In this document: positions 16,431 through 25,978 of the stretch, piece after piece | Numbering within the stretch: the stretch's first letter is position 1 | Layout of the letters: each line of letters opens with the position of its first letter | NCBI RefSeq assembly: GCF_009749465.1 | Contig: NZ_WBIS01000001.1 | Location: 1,054,001 to 1,118,000 of the forward strand | DNA length: 64,000 nt | Direction of reading: 5' to 3' | Source: Agromyces terreus | GTDB lineage: Bacteria; Actinomycetota; Actinomycetes; Actinomycetales; Microbacteriaceae | Position numbers and translations under genes: made by a program | The notes under the pieces: model-generated | Databases searched by the model: none | What the model was told of the DNA's origin: nothing | The model's input: the letters and a program-made list of their open reading frames with translations, nothing else

Positions 16431-17671
16431 CAGTCGTGGACGGTGCCGTCGGCGAGCCGGTTGTACGGCAGGTAAGCCTGCGCGTACGGGTACGTGCCCG
16501 CTTCATCGAGGTTGAGCTCGACGCCGAGGCCCGGCGTGTCGCCCGGGTGCAGCAGGCCGTCCTGCCACGTGAAGGACTGCTCGAAGACCTGATCGGTCTT
16601 CGTGCCGTGCTGCATGTACTCCTGGATGCCGAAGTTGTGGATCGACAGGCCGAGGTGCATCGCGGCGGCCATACCGACGGGCGAGATGTCGGTCGGACCG
16701 TGCATGCCGGATTTCACCTGGTACATCGCCGCGTACTCGAGCGTCTTCTTCAACGGGCTGATGCCGCCCATGTGCGTGACCGCGCCGCGTACGTAGTCGA
16801 TCTGCTGGTCGCGGATCAGGTCCTTGAAGTCCCAGATCGTGTTGAAGATCTCGCCGATCGCGAGCGGCGTCGTGGTGTGCTGGCGCACGAGACGGAGCGC
16901 CTCCTGGTTCTCGGCGGGCGTGCAGTCCTCGAGCCAGAACAGGTCGTACGGCTCGAGCGATTTGCCGAGCTTCGCCGCCTGCAGCGGGGTCATCCGGTGG
17001 TGGCCGTCGTGCAGCAGCGGGATGTCGGGGCCGAACTCGTTGCGGACCGCCTCGAAGACGCCGGGCAGATGACGCAGGTACGCGCGGGTGTCCCAGTCCT
17101 CCTGCACGGGCTTCGCACCGCGGCGCGCGGGCTCGTGGTCGTAGCGGGCCTCGCCGCCACCGGTGTCGGCCGACTGCGAGGCGATGCCGTAGATCGCCTT
17201 CAGCCCGGGCACGCCGGTCTGGATGCGGATCGCCCGGTAGCCCTCCTCGAGGTGCTGGCGCACCGAGTCGAACAGCTCCGGCAGCTCCTTGCCCGACGCA
17301 TGCCCGTACGCCAGGAGCCCGGTGCGCGAGGCTCCGCCGAGCAGCTGGTAGACGGGCATCCCTGCCGCCTTGCCCTTGATGTCCCAGAGCGCCATGTCGA
17401 CGGCGGCGATCGCGGCCATCGTGACCGGGCCGCGGCGCCAGTACGCCGAGCGGTAGAGGAACTGCCAGGTGTCCTCGATCTTCGACGCGTCGCTGCCGAT
17501 CAGCAGCGGCACGACGTGCTCCTGCAGGTAGGCGACGACCGCGAGCTCGCGCCCGTTCAGGGTCGCGTCGCCGAGGCCGGTCAGGCCGTCTGCCGTCGTG
17601 ATCTTCAGGGTCACGAAGTTGCGGTCGGGGCTGGTGACGATGACGTCGGCCTTGTCGATGATCATGCTCAT
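16427..17671 (-). CDS. D-mannonate dehydratase, enolase superfamily (ManD type)
   Basis: The 414-residue enolase-superfamily member starts at ATG 17671, with GGAG about 7 nt upstream. It carries the ManD landmarks: [30 protein letters not shown], metal ligands in [17 protein letters not shown] and IGEIFN, then [17 protein letters not shown] and the DGTVHDW C-terminus. It dehydrates D-mannonate to 2-keto-3-deoxy-D-gluconate with Mg2+. Activity can be weak or absent in some members of this group, but the adjacent uxaC and uxuB genes strongly support the mannonate step. It overlaps gntK; the gap to uxuB is 40 nt. Confidence 0.9.
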   Translation of the reverse strand: MSMIIDKADVIVTSPDRNFVTLKITTADGLTGLGDATLNGRELAVVAYLQEHVVPLLIGSDASKIEDTWQFLYRSAYWRRGPVTMAAIAAVDMALWDIKGKAAGMPVYQLLGGASRTGLLAYGHASGKELPELFDSVRQHLEEGYRAIRIQTGVPGLKAIYGIASQSADTGGGEARYDHEPARRGAKPVQEDWDTRAYLRHLPGVFEAVRNEFGPDIPLLHDGHHRMTPLQAAKLGKSLEPYDLFWLEDCTPAENQEALRLVRQHTTTPLAIGEIFNTIWDFKDLIRDQQIDYVRGAVTHMGGISPLKKTLEYAAMYQVKSGMHGPTDISPVGMAAAMHLGLSIHNFGIQEYMQHGTKTDQVFEQSFTWQDGLLHPGDTPGLGVELNLDEAGTYPYAQAYLPYNRLADGTVHDW

Positions 17672-17711
17672 GGTGTTGCTCCGTGGATCGTGGGTGAGCT
17701 GGATTGGGGGG

Positions 17712-19121
17712 TCAGGATGTCTCGAGCGCGGTGATCGCGTCGGCGACGTGTGGGGCGAAGCCGACGTCCTCCGCGAGCCGCCTGTCGAGCGCTCCGATCA
17801 GGGCCTTCCGGGCGGATGCGTCGAGGTCGACGATCGCGGCGGGCTCGATCCCGTCGGGCATCGGGGCCGTGCCGGCCCGCACGCCGAGCATCCAGGCGGC
17901 GATGGCGGCGGCACACCCGGTCGCATCGCGTCCGGCGGCGCGTTCGCCGAGCGCGACCGGCACGATGCGCAGGCGCGCCTTCGTGGTCGAGTCCAGCGCG
18001 ATCTGCGCGAGGCGGTGCTCGATGCGCGGGTTGCGGAACCGCTCGAGGAGCGCAGCCCGGTAGTCGGCGAGGTCGAAATCGGGCAGCTGCCGGGCATCGT
18101 CGTCCCAGAGCGCTTCGACGAGGTCACGACAGAGCTGGTCGTCGATCGCGGTCGACACGACGGTGTGCCCTCGGGTCTGGCCCAACGTCGCGAGCACGGT
18201 GTGCGCACCGTTCAGCATCCAGAGCTTGCGGTTCTCCCACGGGGCGATCTCGTCGACGAACCTCGCGCCGGCCGATTCCCAATCTGGTCGGCCCGCGGGG
18301 AACTTCCCCGAGAGCACCCAGTCGGAGAACGGCTCGGTCACGACCGGCGCGTCATCGAGCCATCCGGTCGCCTCGAGCACGGCGTGGGACTCGACATGGG
18401 CGTCGATCGCCGGGGTGATGCGGTCGATCGAGGTCGAGACCACCGAGACCGACTCCCCCAACCACTCCGCGAGATCTGGCGAGATGCGGCCGGCGAGGTC
18501 GGTCAGCGCGCGCCGCACGAGGCCGCCGTTGTCGGGCAGGTTGTCGCACGAGACGAGCGCGATCGGGCCCGCGCCCGCGCGACGCCGCGCGTCGAGCGCC
18601 AGCAGCACACGACCGAGCGCGGTCGAGGGCCGAGCGCCGTTGGTCGTGTCGTCGGGCGCGACGCCCGTCAGCGCACGGTGCAGCAGGTCTACATCGGATG
18701 CCACGGCCGGATCGTCGAGGTCCGGCGAACCACCGGGGGCGAGCCGGTAGCCGGCCTCGGTGATCGTGAGCGTCAGGATCGCGACCTGCGGGTCGGCGAC
18801 GGCCGCGACGAACGCGGGCACGTCGTCGCCCGCTTCGACTCGCACGATCGACGGGATGAGATCGAATCGGTCGCCGTCGGCGGCCCGCTCGACGAGGGTG
18901 AACAGGCCGTCCTGCGGGCTCAGCCGGTCGACGAGATCACGGCTGCGGCCGGTGAACGCGACGATCCCCCATTCGGCGGCGTTCGATGCGCGCGCGGTGT
19001 ACCAGGCCTGGTGTGCGCGGTGGAATGCGCCGAGGCCGAGGTGCACGATCCGCTCGGGTGGCGTCGGGAGTCCCACCGCGGGTCGTGAGAGGCGTACACC
19101 GGCGTCGGTTGCGGCGGTCAC
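17712..19121 (-). CDS. uxuB: fructuronate reductase / mannitol dehydrogenase family
   Basis: The 469-residue polyol dehydrogenase starts at GTG 19121, chosen because it overlaps the uxaC stop (GTGA). NAD-binding motif [12 protein letters not shown] lies near residue 30. The long-chain mannitol dehydrogenase signature is present: [12 protein letters not shown], then [14 protein letters not shown] with the K-x4-N-x2-H active site. In uronate operons this enzyme reduces D-fructuronate to D-mannonate with NADH. The neighbours uxaC and mannonate dehydratase favour fructuronate over mannitol or tagaturonate as substrate. Confidence 0.9.
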   Translation of the reverse strand: MTAATDAGVRLSRPAVGLPTPPERIVHLGLGAFHRAHQAWYTARASNAAEWGIVAFTGRSRDLVDRLSPQDGLFTLVERAADGDRFDLIPSIVRVEAGDDVPAFVAAVADPQVAILTLTITEAGYRLAPGGSPDLDDPAVASDVDLLHRALTGVAPDDTTNGARPSTALGRVLLALDARRRAGAGPIALVSCDNLPDNGGLVRRALTDLAGRISPDLAEWLGESVSVVSTSIDRITPAIDAHVESHAVLEATGWLDDAPVVTEPFSDWVLSGKFPAGRPDWESAGARFVDEIAPWENRKLWMLNGAHTVLATLGQTRGHTVVSTAIDDQLCRDLVEALWDDDARQLPDFDLADYRAALLERFRNPRIEHRLAQIALDSTTKARLRIVPVALGERAAGRDATGCAAAIAAWMLGVRAGTAPMPDGIEPAAIVDLDASARKALIGALDRRLAEDVGFAPHVADAITALETS

Positions 19122-20527
19122 AGCGTGAAGACCTCTCGGGGAATGGCGTCGACCAGGTCGTCGATGACGCGCTCCGCGGCATCCATTCGGACTCTTCCCT
19201 CGACGACCAGTCGCGCGAGGAACGCGGCGTCGACGCGGCGGGCCGTGTCGTGGCGTGCTGGGATCGAGAGGAACGCGCGCGTGTCGTCGATGAACCCGCT
19301 CGACCGGTAGAAGCCCGCGGTCTCGGTCACAGCGGCCCGGTGGCGGGCGATCGCGTCGGGCGCGTCGAGGAACCACCACGGTGCGCCGAGGTACACGCTC
19401 GGGTAGAACCCGGCGAGCGGTGCGAGTTCGCGGGAGTACGTGGTCTCGTCGACGGCGAAGAGCACGAGGTGGAAGTCCCGCTCGAGGCCATAGCGTTCGA
19501 GCAGCGGACGGATGCCGCGCGTGAACTCGGTCGCGACGGGGATGTCGTGTCCGGTGTCGGGTCCGAACCGGGCGTGCGTGCCGGTCGAGTGGTTCCGGAG
19601 CACGCCCGGGTGGATCGTCATCACGAGCCCGTCGTCGACGCTCATGCGCGCCATCTGCACGAGCATGTGCCCGCGGAACGCGCGCCGCTCAGCCGAGTCG
19701 GCCGTACCGGCGACCACGGCCTGGAACAGGCGCTCGCCCTCCCCCGCGTCGAGATCGACCGTGTGCAGCTCCTCGACGCCATGGTCGGTCGAGACCGCGC
19801 CGTGCCGGATGAAGTGCGCCCGCCGGTCCTCGAGCGCGCCGAGGTAGCCGGCGAAGTCGCCGGCGCGATCGGTCGCGGCGAGCAGGCGCTCGACGTTGCC
19901 GGCGAACCCGACCGCATCCGGATCGAGGTACCGATCCGGCCGGAACGTGGGCACCACCCGCCCGGGAAGGTCGGATGCCGCGAGCGCGGCGTGCTCGGAC
20001 AGATCGTCGAGCGGGTCGTCGGTGGTCGCCAGGAACTCGATGCCGAACCGCTCGAAGAGCGCACGCGGTCGGAACTCCGGACGCACGAGGGCGGCGGCGA
20101 TCTCGTCGTAGATTGCATCCGCCGTGTCTGGCCCGAGCCGGGTCGTGATGCCGAAGACTCCGTCGAGCTCCTCCTCGATCCAATAGCCCGACGCCGTGCC
20201 GGCGAACCGGTGCCAGTGCGCGGCGAGCGTGCGCCAGACCGTGCGCGCGTCGCGCCCGGCGTCTTCCTCCACGACCAGGTCGGCGAGGTCGACGCCTGCG
20301 GCGTGCAGCAGCCGGGTCACGTAGTGGTCGCCGGTGAGCAGCAGGGCGACCGGGTCGGTGTACGGCTCGTCGGCCAGCAGCAACGACGGCGGCACGTGGC
20401 CGTGCGGCGAGATGATCGGGCTGTCCGCCACGCGCGCGTACAGGTCGAGCGCGATCGCCCTGGTCGACGGGTCGGCCGGCAGCAGCCGTGCAGGATCTCG
20501 GAGGTGCGGGTCTGGCATCGGCGTCAC
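19118..20527 (-). CDS. uxaC: glucuronate isomerase
   Basis: The 469-residue amidohydrolase-fold enzyme has metal-binding SPHGHVP near residues 38-44 and later DEEL/TIHPGVLRNH and the VDETTYSRELAPLAGFYPSVYLGAPWWFLD block typical of UxaC. It converts D-glucuronate to D-fructuronate (or galacturonate to tagaturonate). GTG 20527 is chosen because it overlaps the GH2 stop as GTGA; ATG 20518 would give a protein three residues shorter. Sitting between a GH2 glycosidase and uxuB, it supplies the first step after uronate release. Confidence 0.93.
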   Translation of the reverse strand: MTPMPDPHLRDPARLLPADPSTRAIALDLYARVADSPIISPHGHVPPSLLLADEPYTDPVALLLTGDHYVTRLLHAAGVDLADLVVEEDAGRDARTVWRTLAAHWHRFAGTASGYWIEEELDGVFGITTRLGPDTADAIYDEIAAALVRPEFRPRALFERFGIEFLATTDDPLDDLSEHAALAASDLPGRVVPTFRPDRYLDPDAVGFAGNVERLLAATDRAGDFAGYLGALEDRRAHFIRHGAVSTDHGVEELHTVDLDAGEGERLFQAVVAGTADSAERRAFRGHMLVQMARMSVDDGLVMTIHPGVLRNHSTGTHARFGPDTGHDIPVATEFTRGIRPLLERYGLERDFHLVLFAVDETTYSRELAPLAGFYPSVYLGAPWWFLDAPDAIARHRAAVTETAGFYRSSGFIDDTRAFLSIPARHDTARRVDAAFLARLVVEGRVRMDAAERVIDDLVDAIPREVFTL

Positions 20528-22773
20528 TTGGCGATGAGGTTGAGCTGGGCGTTCAAGGCGGCGACGTGCTCGATGGACACGCCGCCGGCCTGCTTGATGA
20601 GCTTCTCGACGCTCATGCGGTCGACGATGGCCTGCATCGCCGGCGGGATCTCCACGCCGTGGCCGACCTCGCCGCGGCTCGTCGCGACGGCTTCCATCAC
20701 CGAGGCGATGACGCGCGCGCCGTCCTCGGACTGCTTGATGTCGCCGAGCGAGTCGCGCACGGAGAAATACCCGGCGGGACTGGGCAACTCGGCCTCGTCG
20801 AACCAATTTGCGATGCTCGTGGTGGGCATCACGCTTGCGGCGGAGACCTCGTCGACCTTGCGCAGCGTGATCGTGTCGGTCGATGCGCCCGAGCGGGCGG
20901 TGACCTCGTGCTCGCCGGTCAACGGCACCTGGAAGCGGAAGACTCGGCGGCCCTCGACGGCCCCGACCTCGACGCCGTCGACCGACAGCACGACCCGCTC
21001 CTGGTTCGAGTACACGATCACCTCGGTGACATCCTCGGCCCGTTCTTCGCGCCGACGACCTGCGACGTGCACGAACGGTTCGCTCGACCATGCCGCCTTG
21101 TACACGTAGAACGCGTCCTTCTTCAGCGACCGGTCGAACGACACGAGTCCCTTCTGGTTGCGGCCCGCGACGCCGCCCTCGTCACGTCCGGCCGATCCGA
21201 AGTCGGCGAGGTTCCAGACGTGCGTGGCCCAGAGCCACGGCCGCGCCTCGATCATGCCGACCATGTGCTCGTGGTAAAGCGCCTGATAGCTCTCGGTGTA
21301 GTCGCCCTTCTCGGGAGCGACGGATTGGAACTGCGCGTTCGCGTCCGCGCCGTACTCGGCCAGGCCGATCGCGATCTCGGGGTTGGCCGCGTGGAAGTCG
21401 TCGAGCCAGGTGTCGTTGTCGGCGGCCTCGCCGACGTACCAGCCGAAGTAGAGGTTGTACGACATGACGTCGGGCAGACCGACCAGCGGGTGGTCGGTCT
21501 CGAGGAGGAAGAGGTTCGCCATCGCGGTCAGGCGGGTCGGGTCGAGCTCGTGGGCGAGGTCGTTCAGTTCGCGGTGGGCGGCGACCACGTCGTCGCCGGA
21601 ACCAGCGAGAGTGATCTCGTTCGACAGGCCCCACGAGATGATGCTCGCGTGGTGGCGGTTCTGCACGATCAGCTCGGTGAGCTGGTCGCGGGCGTTGTCG
21701 GTCGCTCCGGGGAGGAACACGGTGATCTGCGGGATCTCGGCCCACACCACGAGGCCCGCTTCGTCGCAAAGGTCGTAGAAGCGCTGGTCGTGCTGGTAGT
21801 GCGCGAGGCGCACGGTGGTCGCACCGAGCTCCCGGATCAATGCGAGGTCGCCCTGCTTGATCTCCTCGGTGATCGCGTTTCCGACGCCCTCGAAGTCCTG
21901 GTGGCGGGAGACACCGCGCAGCGGGTACTTCTCGCCGTTCAGGAAGAACCCGCGCTGGGGATCGACCGCGAACTCGCGGCAGCCGAACCGCAGTTCGACG
22001 ACATCGAGCACGACGTCGCAGGCAAGGAGTTCGGCTCGGGCCGTGTACAGGTGCGGGTCGCGCAGGCCGTGCCAACGGCGGACGTGCTCGATCGCGAGCG
22101 ACGCGTTCGCTTCACCATCGAGGATCGGCACGGTGACGGTCGCCTCGGCGTCGACGGTGAACCGCACACCGGTCGCCGATCCGCCCGAAGTCGAGGCCAC
22201 CGCCGCGCTGAGCGCGACCTCGGCACGTTCGCCGTCGAGACGCGGGGTGACGATGACCCCCGGGCCGCCGTGGCCGTCGAGCGCGAAGTGTTCGCGCCCG
22301 ACGGTGATCTGGCGCACCTCGCGGTAGATGCCGCCGTAGAAGGTGAAGTCGGCCTGCTGCGGGTACACCCGCTCGTTCTTCGCGTTGTCCACGATGACGA
22401 CGAGCGTGCCCGCGCCGTCCGCGAGCCCGTCCGTCACGTTCACGCGGAAGGTCGAGTAGCCGCCGTCGTGGCTCGCGAGGAAGCGGCCGTCCAGGTACAC
22501 CTCGGCCGACGAGTTCACGCCCGCGAACTCGATCCAGGTCTCGACGTCGGGCGCTTCCGCCTCGATCACGCGTGCGTACGTCGAACGGCCGCGGCGGTAG
22601 TCGCCGCCCGCCTGCCCGTCGATCGCGTTCCACGTGTGCGGCAGCACGACGTGCTCCCCCGCTGCGGCGACGTCCGACCAGTGCGAGTCCGTCGACAGCT
22701 CGACAGGTGCGAACGCCCACCCCGCGTTGAGCGACGTGGCCCGTCGGGCGTCAGGGGCAGCGGGCTGCGTCAT
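20524..22773 (-). CDS. GH2 beta-glucuronidase or beta-galactosidase
   Basis: The 749-residue protein starts at ATG 22773 with GAAGGAGA 6 nt upstream. GH2 domains are in order: N-terminal jelly roll (VLPHTWNAIDGQAGG near residue 43), Ig-like domain, and TIM barrel with acid/base Glu386 in LSNEI and nucleophile Glu473 in LAEYGAD. An N-x-K triad (Asn539, Lys541) is present, required for glucuronate binding in glucuronidases but also found in many GH2 galactosidases. The operon context (uxaC, uxuB, ManD) favours glucuronidase. A C-terminal tail of about 120 residues is extra to the core. First gene of the AraC-linked operon; no signal peptide. Confidence 0.85.
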   Translation of the reverse strand: MTQPAAPDARRATSLNAGWAFAPVELSTDSHWSDVAAAGEHVVLPHTWNAIDGQAGGDYRRGRSTYARVIEAEAPDVETWIEFAGVNSSAEVYLDGRFLASHDGGYSTFRVNVTDGLADGAGTLVVIVDNAKNERVYPQQADFTFYGGIYREVRQITVGREHFALDGHGGPGVIVTPRLDGERAEVALSAAVASTSGGSATGVRFTVDAEATVTVPILDGEANASLAIEHVRRWHGLRDPHLYTARAELLACDVVLDVVELRFGCREFAVDPQRGFFLNGEKYPLRGVSRHQDFEGVGNAITEEIKQGDLALIRELGATTVRLAHYQHDQRFYDLCDEAGLVVWAEIPQITVFLPGATDNARDQLTELIVQNRHHASIISWGLSNEITLAGSGDDVVAAHRELNDLAHELDPTRLTAMANLFLLETDHPLVGLPDVMSYNLYFGWYVGEAADNDTWLDDFHAANPEIAIGLAEYGADANAQFQSVAPEKGDYTESYQALYHEHMVGMIEARPWLWATHVWNLADFGSAGRDEGGVAGRNQKGLVSFDRSLKKDAFYVYKAAWSSEPFVHVAGRRREERAEDVTEVIVYSNQERVVLSVDGVEVGAVEGRRVFRFQVPLTGEHEVTARSGASTDTITLRKVDEVSAASVMPTTSIANWFDEAELPSPAGYFSVRDSLGDIKQSEDGARVIASVMEAVATSRGEVGHGVEIPPAMQAIVDRMSVEKLIKQAGGVSIEHVAALNAQLNLIAK

Positions 22774-22846
22774 GGGAGTCTCCTTCGACGTGAGTGCACC
22801 GGCGCACGCCGGCTGGACCCCACCACGATATGAACGACGGAACGGC

Positions 22847-22884
22847 GCGTGATAGAACTGATCACGCAGAATCAGCACTGATTC
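22847..22884. promoter_or_regulatory. two adjacent palindromes in the GH2/AraC divergent promoter
   Basis: First site: gcgtgat at 22847-22853 and atcacgc at 22861-22867, 7-bp perfect arms with a 7-nt spacer. Second site: gaatca at 22869-22874 and tgattc at 22879-22884. They lie 47-84 nt upstream of the AraC start and 74-111 nt upstream of the GH2 start, so they are candidate operators or a CRP-like site for this pair. Confidence 0.5.
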
Positions 22885-22930
22885 AGCGGATTCTCCGGCC
22901 CCCGCACGATCCACACGAACTGAGGCCCCC

Positions 22931-24187
22931 ATGACAAGGTCGCATGAACAGGCACGGGCACAGGAACAGGCACAGGAACAGGCACAGGAACGGGCACAGG
23001 ACGCGCTCGCACCCATCGCGGCCGCAGTGGCCGAGGTCCTGAGCTGTCCGATCGAGCTCACGACGGACATTGCGCCGGCACTCGACGCGTTCGAGTCGGC
23101 GCACTGCCTCGACCCTCGCATCCAGCCCGCCTTCACCGCGTCGGTGCTCCGAGGGTTCGTGCGCGACATGGATCGGCAGGTCGTACATGAGATCCGAGAG
23201 CCGCTCGGCATGGCCATCTCGCTCGTCCGTTGGGGCGATCGCCTGCTCGTCATCGGCCCGTACACGCACGAGCCCATGCATCCGGGTGTCGCCGAAGAGA
23301 CCTTGAGTCGGTTGGGCGTCCCCAGCGCCCACCTCCAGATCTACAAGCTCTACCGCACCAGATACCCGATCGTGGATGCCGAGTACGTCTACCGCGGAGC
23401 TGCGAGCGTGCTCCGCGCCGGCGGCGGCGAGGACGCGCTCGGCAGCCTTCGCGAAGTCGAGGCCGAAGGCGGAACGATCGCCCCGGGGGTCCGTGAGGCC
23501 CCGCAATCAGCCGCATTCACGGTGATCGAGGAGCGGTACCGACTCGAACGGGAATTCATGGACGCGGTCGCGGAAGGATCATCCGAACGCGCGCTGGCCG
23601 CCCTGCAACGCATGGGGCGGATGCCGCAGACCATCAGCTACCTCAACACGCCGTTCCTCGGCACGACCATCCTGCGCATCATGGCCCGGGTGGCGGCGCA
23701 GCGCGGCGGCTTGCCGCCGGTGACCGTCGACGCGATCTCTCAGGAGTACGCACAGCGCCTGCATCGTCTCGGCCATTCCGCCGATCCGAAGCGGTCCGCC
23801 GCGTTCACCGCGCAGATGGTCACCGACTTCTGCCGGCACGTCCGACGCCACAACCAGCGCGAGTATCCGCCACTGGTGCGCCGAGTCGCCGACGAGATCG
23901 ACCTGCACCTCAGCAGCCAGGTCTCGACGACAGAGCTCGCGGACCGACTCGGGGTGTCCGCGTCCACGCTCGCTCGCCGCTTCAAGTCGGCGACCGGCAT
24001 GACCATCGTCGCGTACACGGCCCAGCAGCGGGCAGAGCGTGCGGCCCGGTTGCTGGCCACGACGACGCAGAGCGTGCGCGATATCGCGCTGTTCGTCGGC
24101 TACGACGACGCGAACTACTTCGTGAAGGTGTTCCGAGATGCGCACGGCATGACGCCGACCGCCTATCGCGAGGCCCACACGGCCTGA
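22931..24187 (+). CDS. AraC family transcriptional regulator (locus 2)
   Basis: The 418-residue regulator is divergent from the glucuronide operon. The C-terminal AraC domain (about residues 315-415) has two helix-turn-helix units: STTELADRLGVSASTLARRF and SVRDIALFVGYDDANYFVKVF, followed by HGMTPTAYRE. The large N-terminal domain (about 300 residues) presumably senses the inducer. Residues 6-25 are low complexity, with EQA/RAQ units encoded by a 12-bp tandem repeat, a site liable to length variation. The start ATG 22931 lies in a G/C-rich context without a clear ribosome site. It likely activates the GH2-uxaC-uxuB operon. Confidence 0.9.
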   Translation: MTRSHEQARAQEQAQEQAQERAQDALAPIAAAVAEVLSCPIELTTDIAPALDAFESAHCLDPRIQPAFTASVLRGFVRDMDRQVVHEIREPLGMAISLVRWGDRLLVIGPYTHEPMHPGVAEETLSRLGVPSAHLQIYKLYRTRYPIVDAEYVYRGAASVLRAGGGEDALGSLREVEAEGGTIAPGVREAPQSAAFTVIEERYRLEREFMDAVAEGSSERALAALQRMGRMPQTISYLNTPFLGTTILRIMARVAAQRGGLPPVTVDAISQEYAQRLHRLGHSADPKRSAAFTAQMVTDFCRHVRRHNQREYPPLVRRVADEIDLHLSSQVSTTELADRLGVSASTLARRFKSATGMTIVAYTAQQRAERAARLLATTTQSVRDIALFVGYDDANYFVKVFRDAHGMTPTAYREAHTA

Positions 24188-24196
24188 CACGCACGA

Positions 24197-24226
24197 GGGC
24201 CGCTGATCAGATCGGATCCGCGGCCC
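24197..24226. terminator. hairpin between convergent araC-type and symporter genes
   Basis: Arms gggccgc (24197-24203) and gcggccc (24220-24226) enclose a 16-nt loop, placed between the stops of two convergent genes 56 nt apart. No strong T-run is present; a bidirectional terminator role is inferred from position. Confidence 0.5.
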
Positions 24227-24243
24227 CCGACGTCGGCGCTTCG

Positions 24244-25746
24244 TCAGGCGGGCACTGCCTCGCCCTCAGCCTCCGCACCCTGCGAGGCGGCCTTGCGCTC
24301 GCCGACGCGCTTCTGCACTTCGATCATCTCGATGCGATCGAGCTTGTAGCCCCGCATCGCGATGAGCGTGCATGCCCAGCCGAGGATCGGCAGGCCGAAG
24401 AAGAGCAGCAGACTCATCACCAGGATCGGCGTCGACGGGCTGTCGGTCGGTTGGGGCATGACCGTCGTGAAGCCGATGAGGGCGACGGCGCCGAGCGCGA
24501 GCGCCGCGCCGAGCGACGAGATGATCTGGTCGACGATGTTGTACGTCGCGGTCACTGTGGCCGGGAGGAACTTGCCCGACCGGTCGAGCTCGTAGTCGAT
24601 GACGTCCGCGCGCATGGCGCCGGACGCCACGGTGACCACCATCGAGGCACCGTTCAGGAGCAGGTACACGAGGAAGAATCCGATCGTGAGTGCCAGGTTG
24701 CCGAGGATCGAGCCCATGTCGACGACCAGGCAGAACACGGTCAGCAGCACGGCGAGGATCAGGCAGATCCACGTCCAGGTCACGGTCGCTGCCTTCGAGC
24801 CGTGCTTGCCGGTGTACCGGGCGCCGAAGATCGCGAACACGATGCCCGGAAGGATCGCGATCAGTCCGAGCACCGAGCCGAGCTGCATGTTGCCGAGCAG
24901 GATGCCCCACATCAGCGTGCCGATCACGGCCTGCGACTTCACGACCTGGGCGAGCTTGTCGGAGGCCCCGCTGATCAGGTAGCGCTGGAACGGACCGTTC
25001 TTCGTGAGGAGGTTCCACATGTCGCGCATCGAGACGTCCGCCTTGGCGCGGTCGACCTCGAGGTGTGCGAAGTTCTCGGGCTTGTCGATCCGGGCGACGC
25101 CGATGCATGCGAGGATCTGGAACACGAGCGAGCAGGCGACGTAGGTGAGCGCGGTCTCGCTCAGCATCTCGACGGTGAACTGGTTGCCGTGGCGCGGGAG
25201 GAACACCACCGTCGAGAGGATCGAGAAGATCGCGGGCACGAAGTAGGCGTACACCGTCGACCAGACCTGCACGGTCGGCCGCTGTCGCGGATCGTTCGTG
25301 AGCACCGGCCCCGTCATCTGACCGGCGATGTCGTTCATCGACGAACCGATGATGTAGACCACGTAGATCGCGATGAAGAACACCGCGCCGAGGCCCGTGT
25401 CAGAGCCCCAGACGAACAGCATGAGGATGGCGAGCGAGCGGATGAGCCATCCGCCGAGCATGAAGAAGCGGAGCTTGCCGAATCGGAAGTTCACCTTCTC
25501 GATGAGCAGCGCCAGCAGCGGGTCGATGAGTCCATCGAACACGCGCGTGAGCGTCAAGATGAGGCCCGCCGCGGCGACGGCGATGCCGTATCCGGCGTTC
25601 TGCAGGTAGCTCATGAGGCCGACGAGGACGTAGAAGATCATCGCCGAGCCGTTGTTCATCTGGGAGAACGCGATCTCCCAGGTCTTGGCGCGACGGTAGG
25701 TGACGCCGTCCGCCTCGCTGGCCGTCTGCTTCGGGTTACGCGCCAT
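24244..25746 (-). CDS. GPH-type glycoside/hexuronide:cation symporter
   Basis: The 500-residue protein has about 12 hydrophobic segments and GPH-family landmarks: RVFDGLIDPLLALLIE near residue 70 (the conserved D-x-x-x-D-P region), SSMNDIAGQMTGPVLTNDPRQR, and RADVIDYELDRSGKF in the second half. GPH symporters (MelB, UidB, xyloside transporters) use Na+ or H+ to import glycosides and glucuronides. The position between the glucuronide operon and locus 3, with a 232-nt gap upstream, suggests its own promoter. Glucuronide import for locus 2 is the simplest role; this is inference from context. Confidence 0.88.
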   Translation of the reverse strand: MARNPKQTASEADGVTYRRAKTWEIAFSQMNNGSAMIFYVLVGLMSYLQNAGYGIAVAAAGLILTLTRVFDGLIDPLLALLIEKVNFRFGKLRFFMLGGWLIRSLAILMLFVWGSDTGLGAVFFIAIYVVYIIGSSMNDIAGQMTGPVLTNDPRQRPTVQVWSTVYAYFVPAIFSILSTVVFLPRHGNQFTVEMLSETALTYVACSLVFQILACIGVARIDKPENFAHLEVDRAKADVSMRDMWNLLTKNGPFQRYLISGASDKLAQVVKSQAVIGTLMWGILLGNMQLGSVLGLIAILPGIVFAIFGARYTGKHGSKAATVTWTWICLILAVLLTVFCLVVDMGSILGNLALTIGFFLVYLLLNGASMVVTVASGAMRADVIDYELDRSGKFLPATVTATYNIVDQIISSLGAALALGAVALIGFTTVMPQPTDSPSTPILVMSLLLFFGLPILGWACTLIAMRGYKLDRIEMIEVQKRVGERKAASQGAEAEGEAVPA

Positions 25747-25921
25747 TGCGTGTTCGCTCCTTCGGGAATCCGCTCGGGCGACCGACGGGTCGTTCCGTCG
25801 GCCGCGTGGTGAGCCGAAGGCAACAGTACGAAGGCGAGCAGTTCCCTCGATAGAAATCAGAGAGTGATCTTAGAAGAGGAACGGCGAAACCTGCGGATGC
25901 TCAGCTCGCACCATACGACGA

Positions 25922-25960
25922 ACGCGGACCAGGCGCATTCGGCTGCGCTCTGGCCCGCGT
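25922..25960 (-). terminator. probable terminator after the locus 3 operon
   Basis: A hairpin with arms 25922-25937 and 25944-25960 (16 bp, one mismatch and one bulge) lies about 20 nt beyond the SDR stop on the minus strand. The downstream T-run is weak. It would end locus 3 before the symporter promoter. Confidence 0.55.
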
Positions 25961-25978
25961 GATTCGGAGCACCGACCG

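Noticed and set aside
22774..23277. N-terminal extension of the GH2 enzyme to 917 residues
   Set aside because: Would overlap the divergent AraC gene; ATG 22773 has a good ribosome binding site and the GH2 fold starts there.
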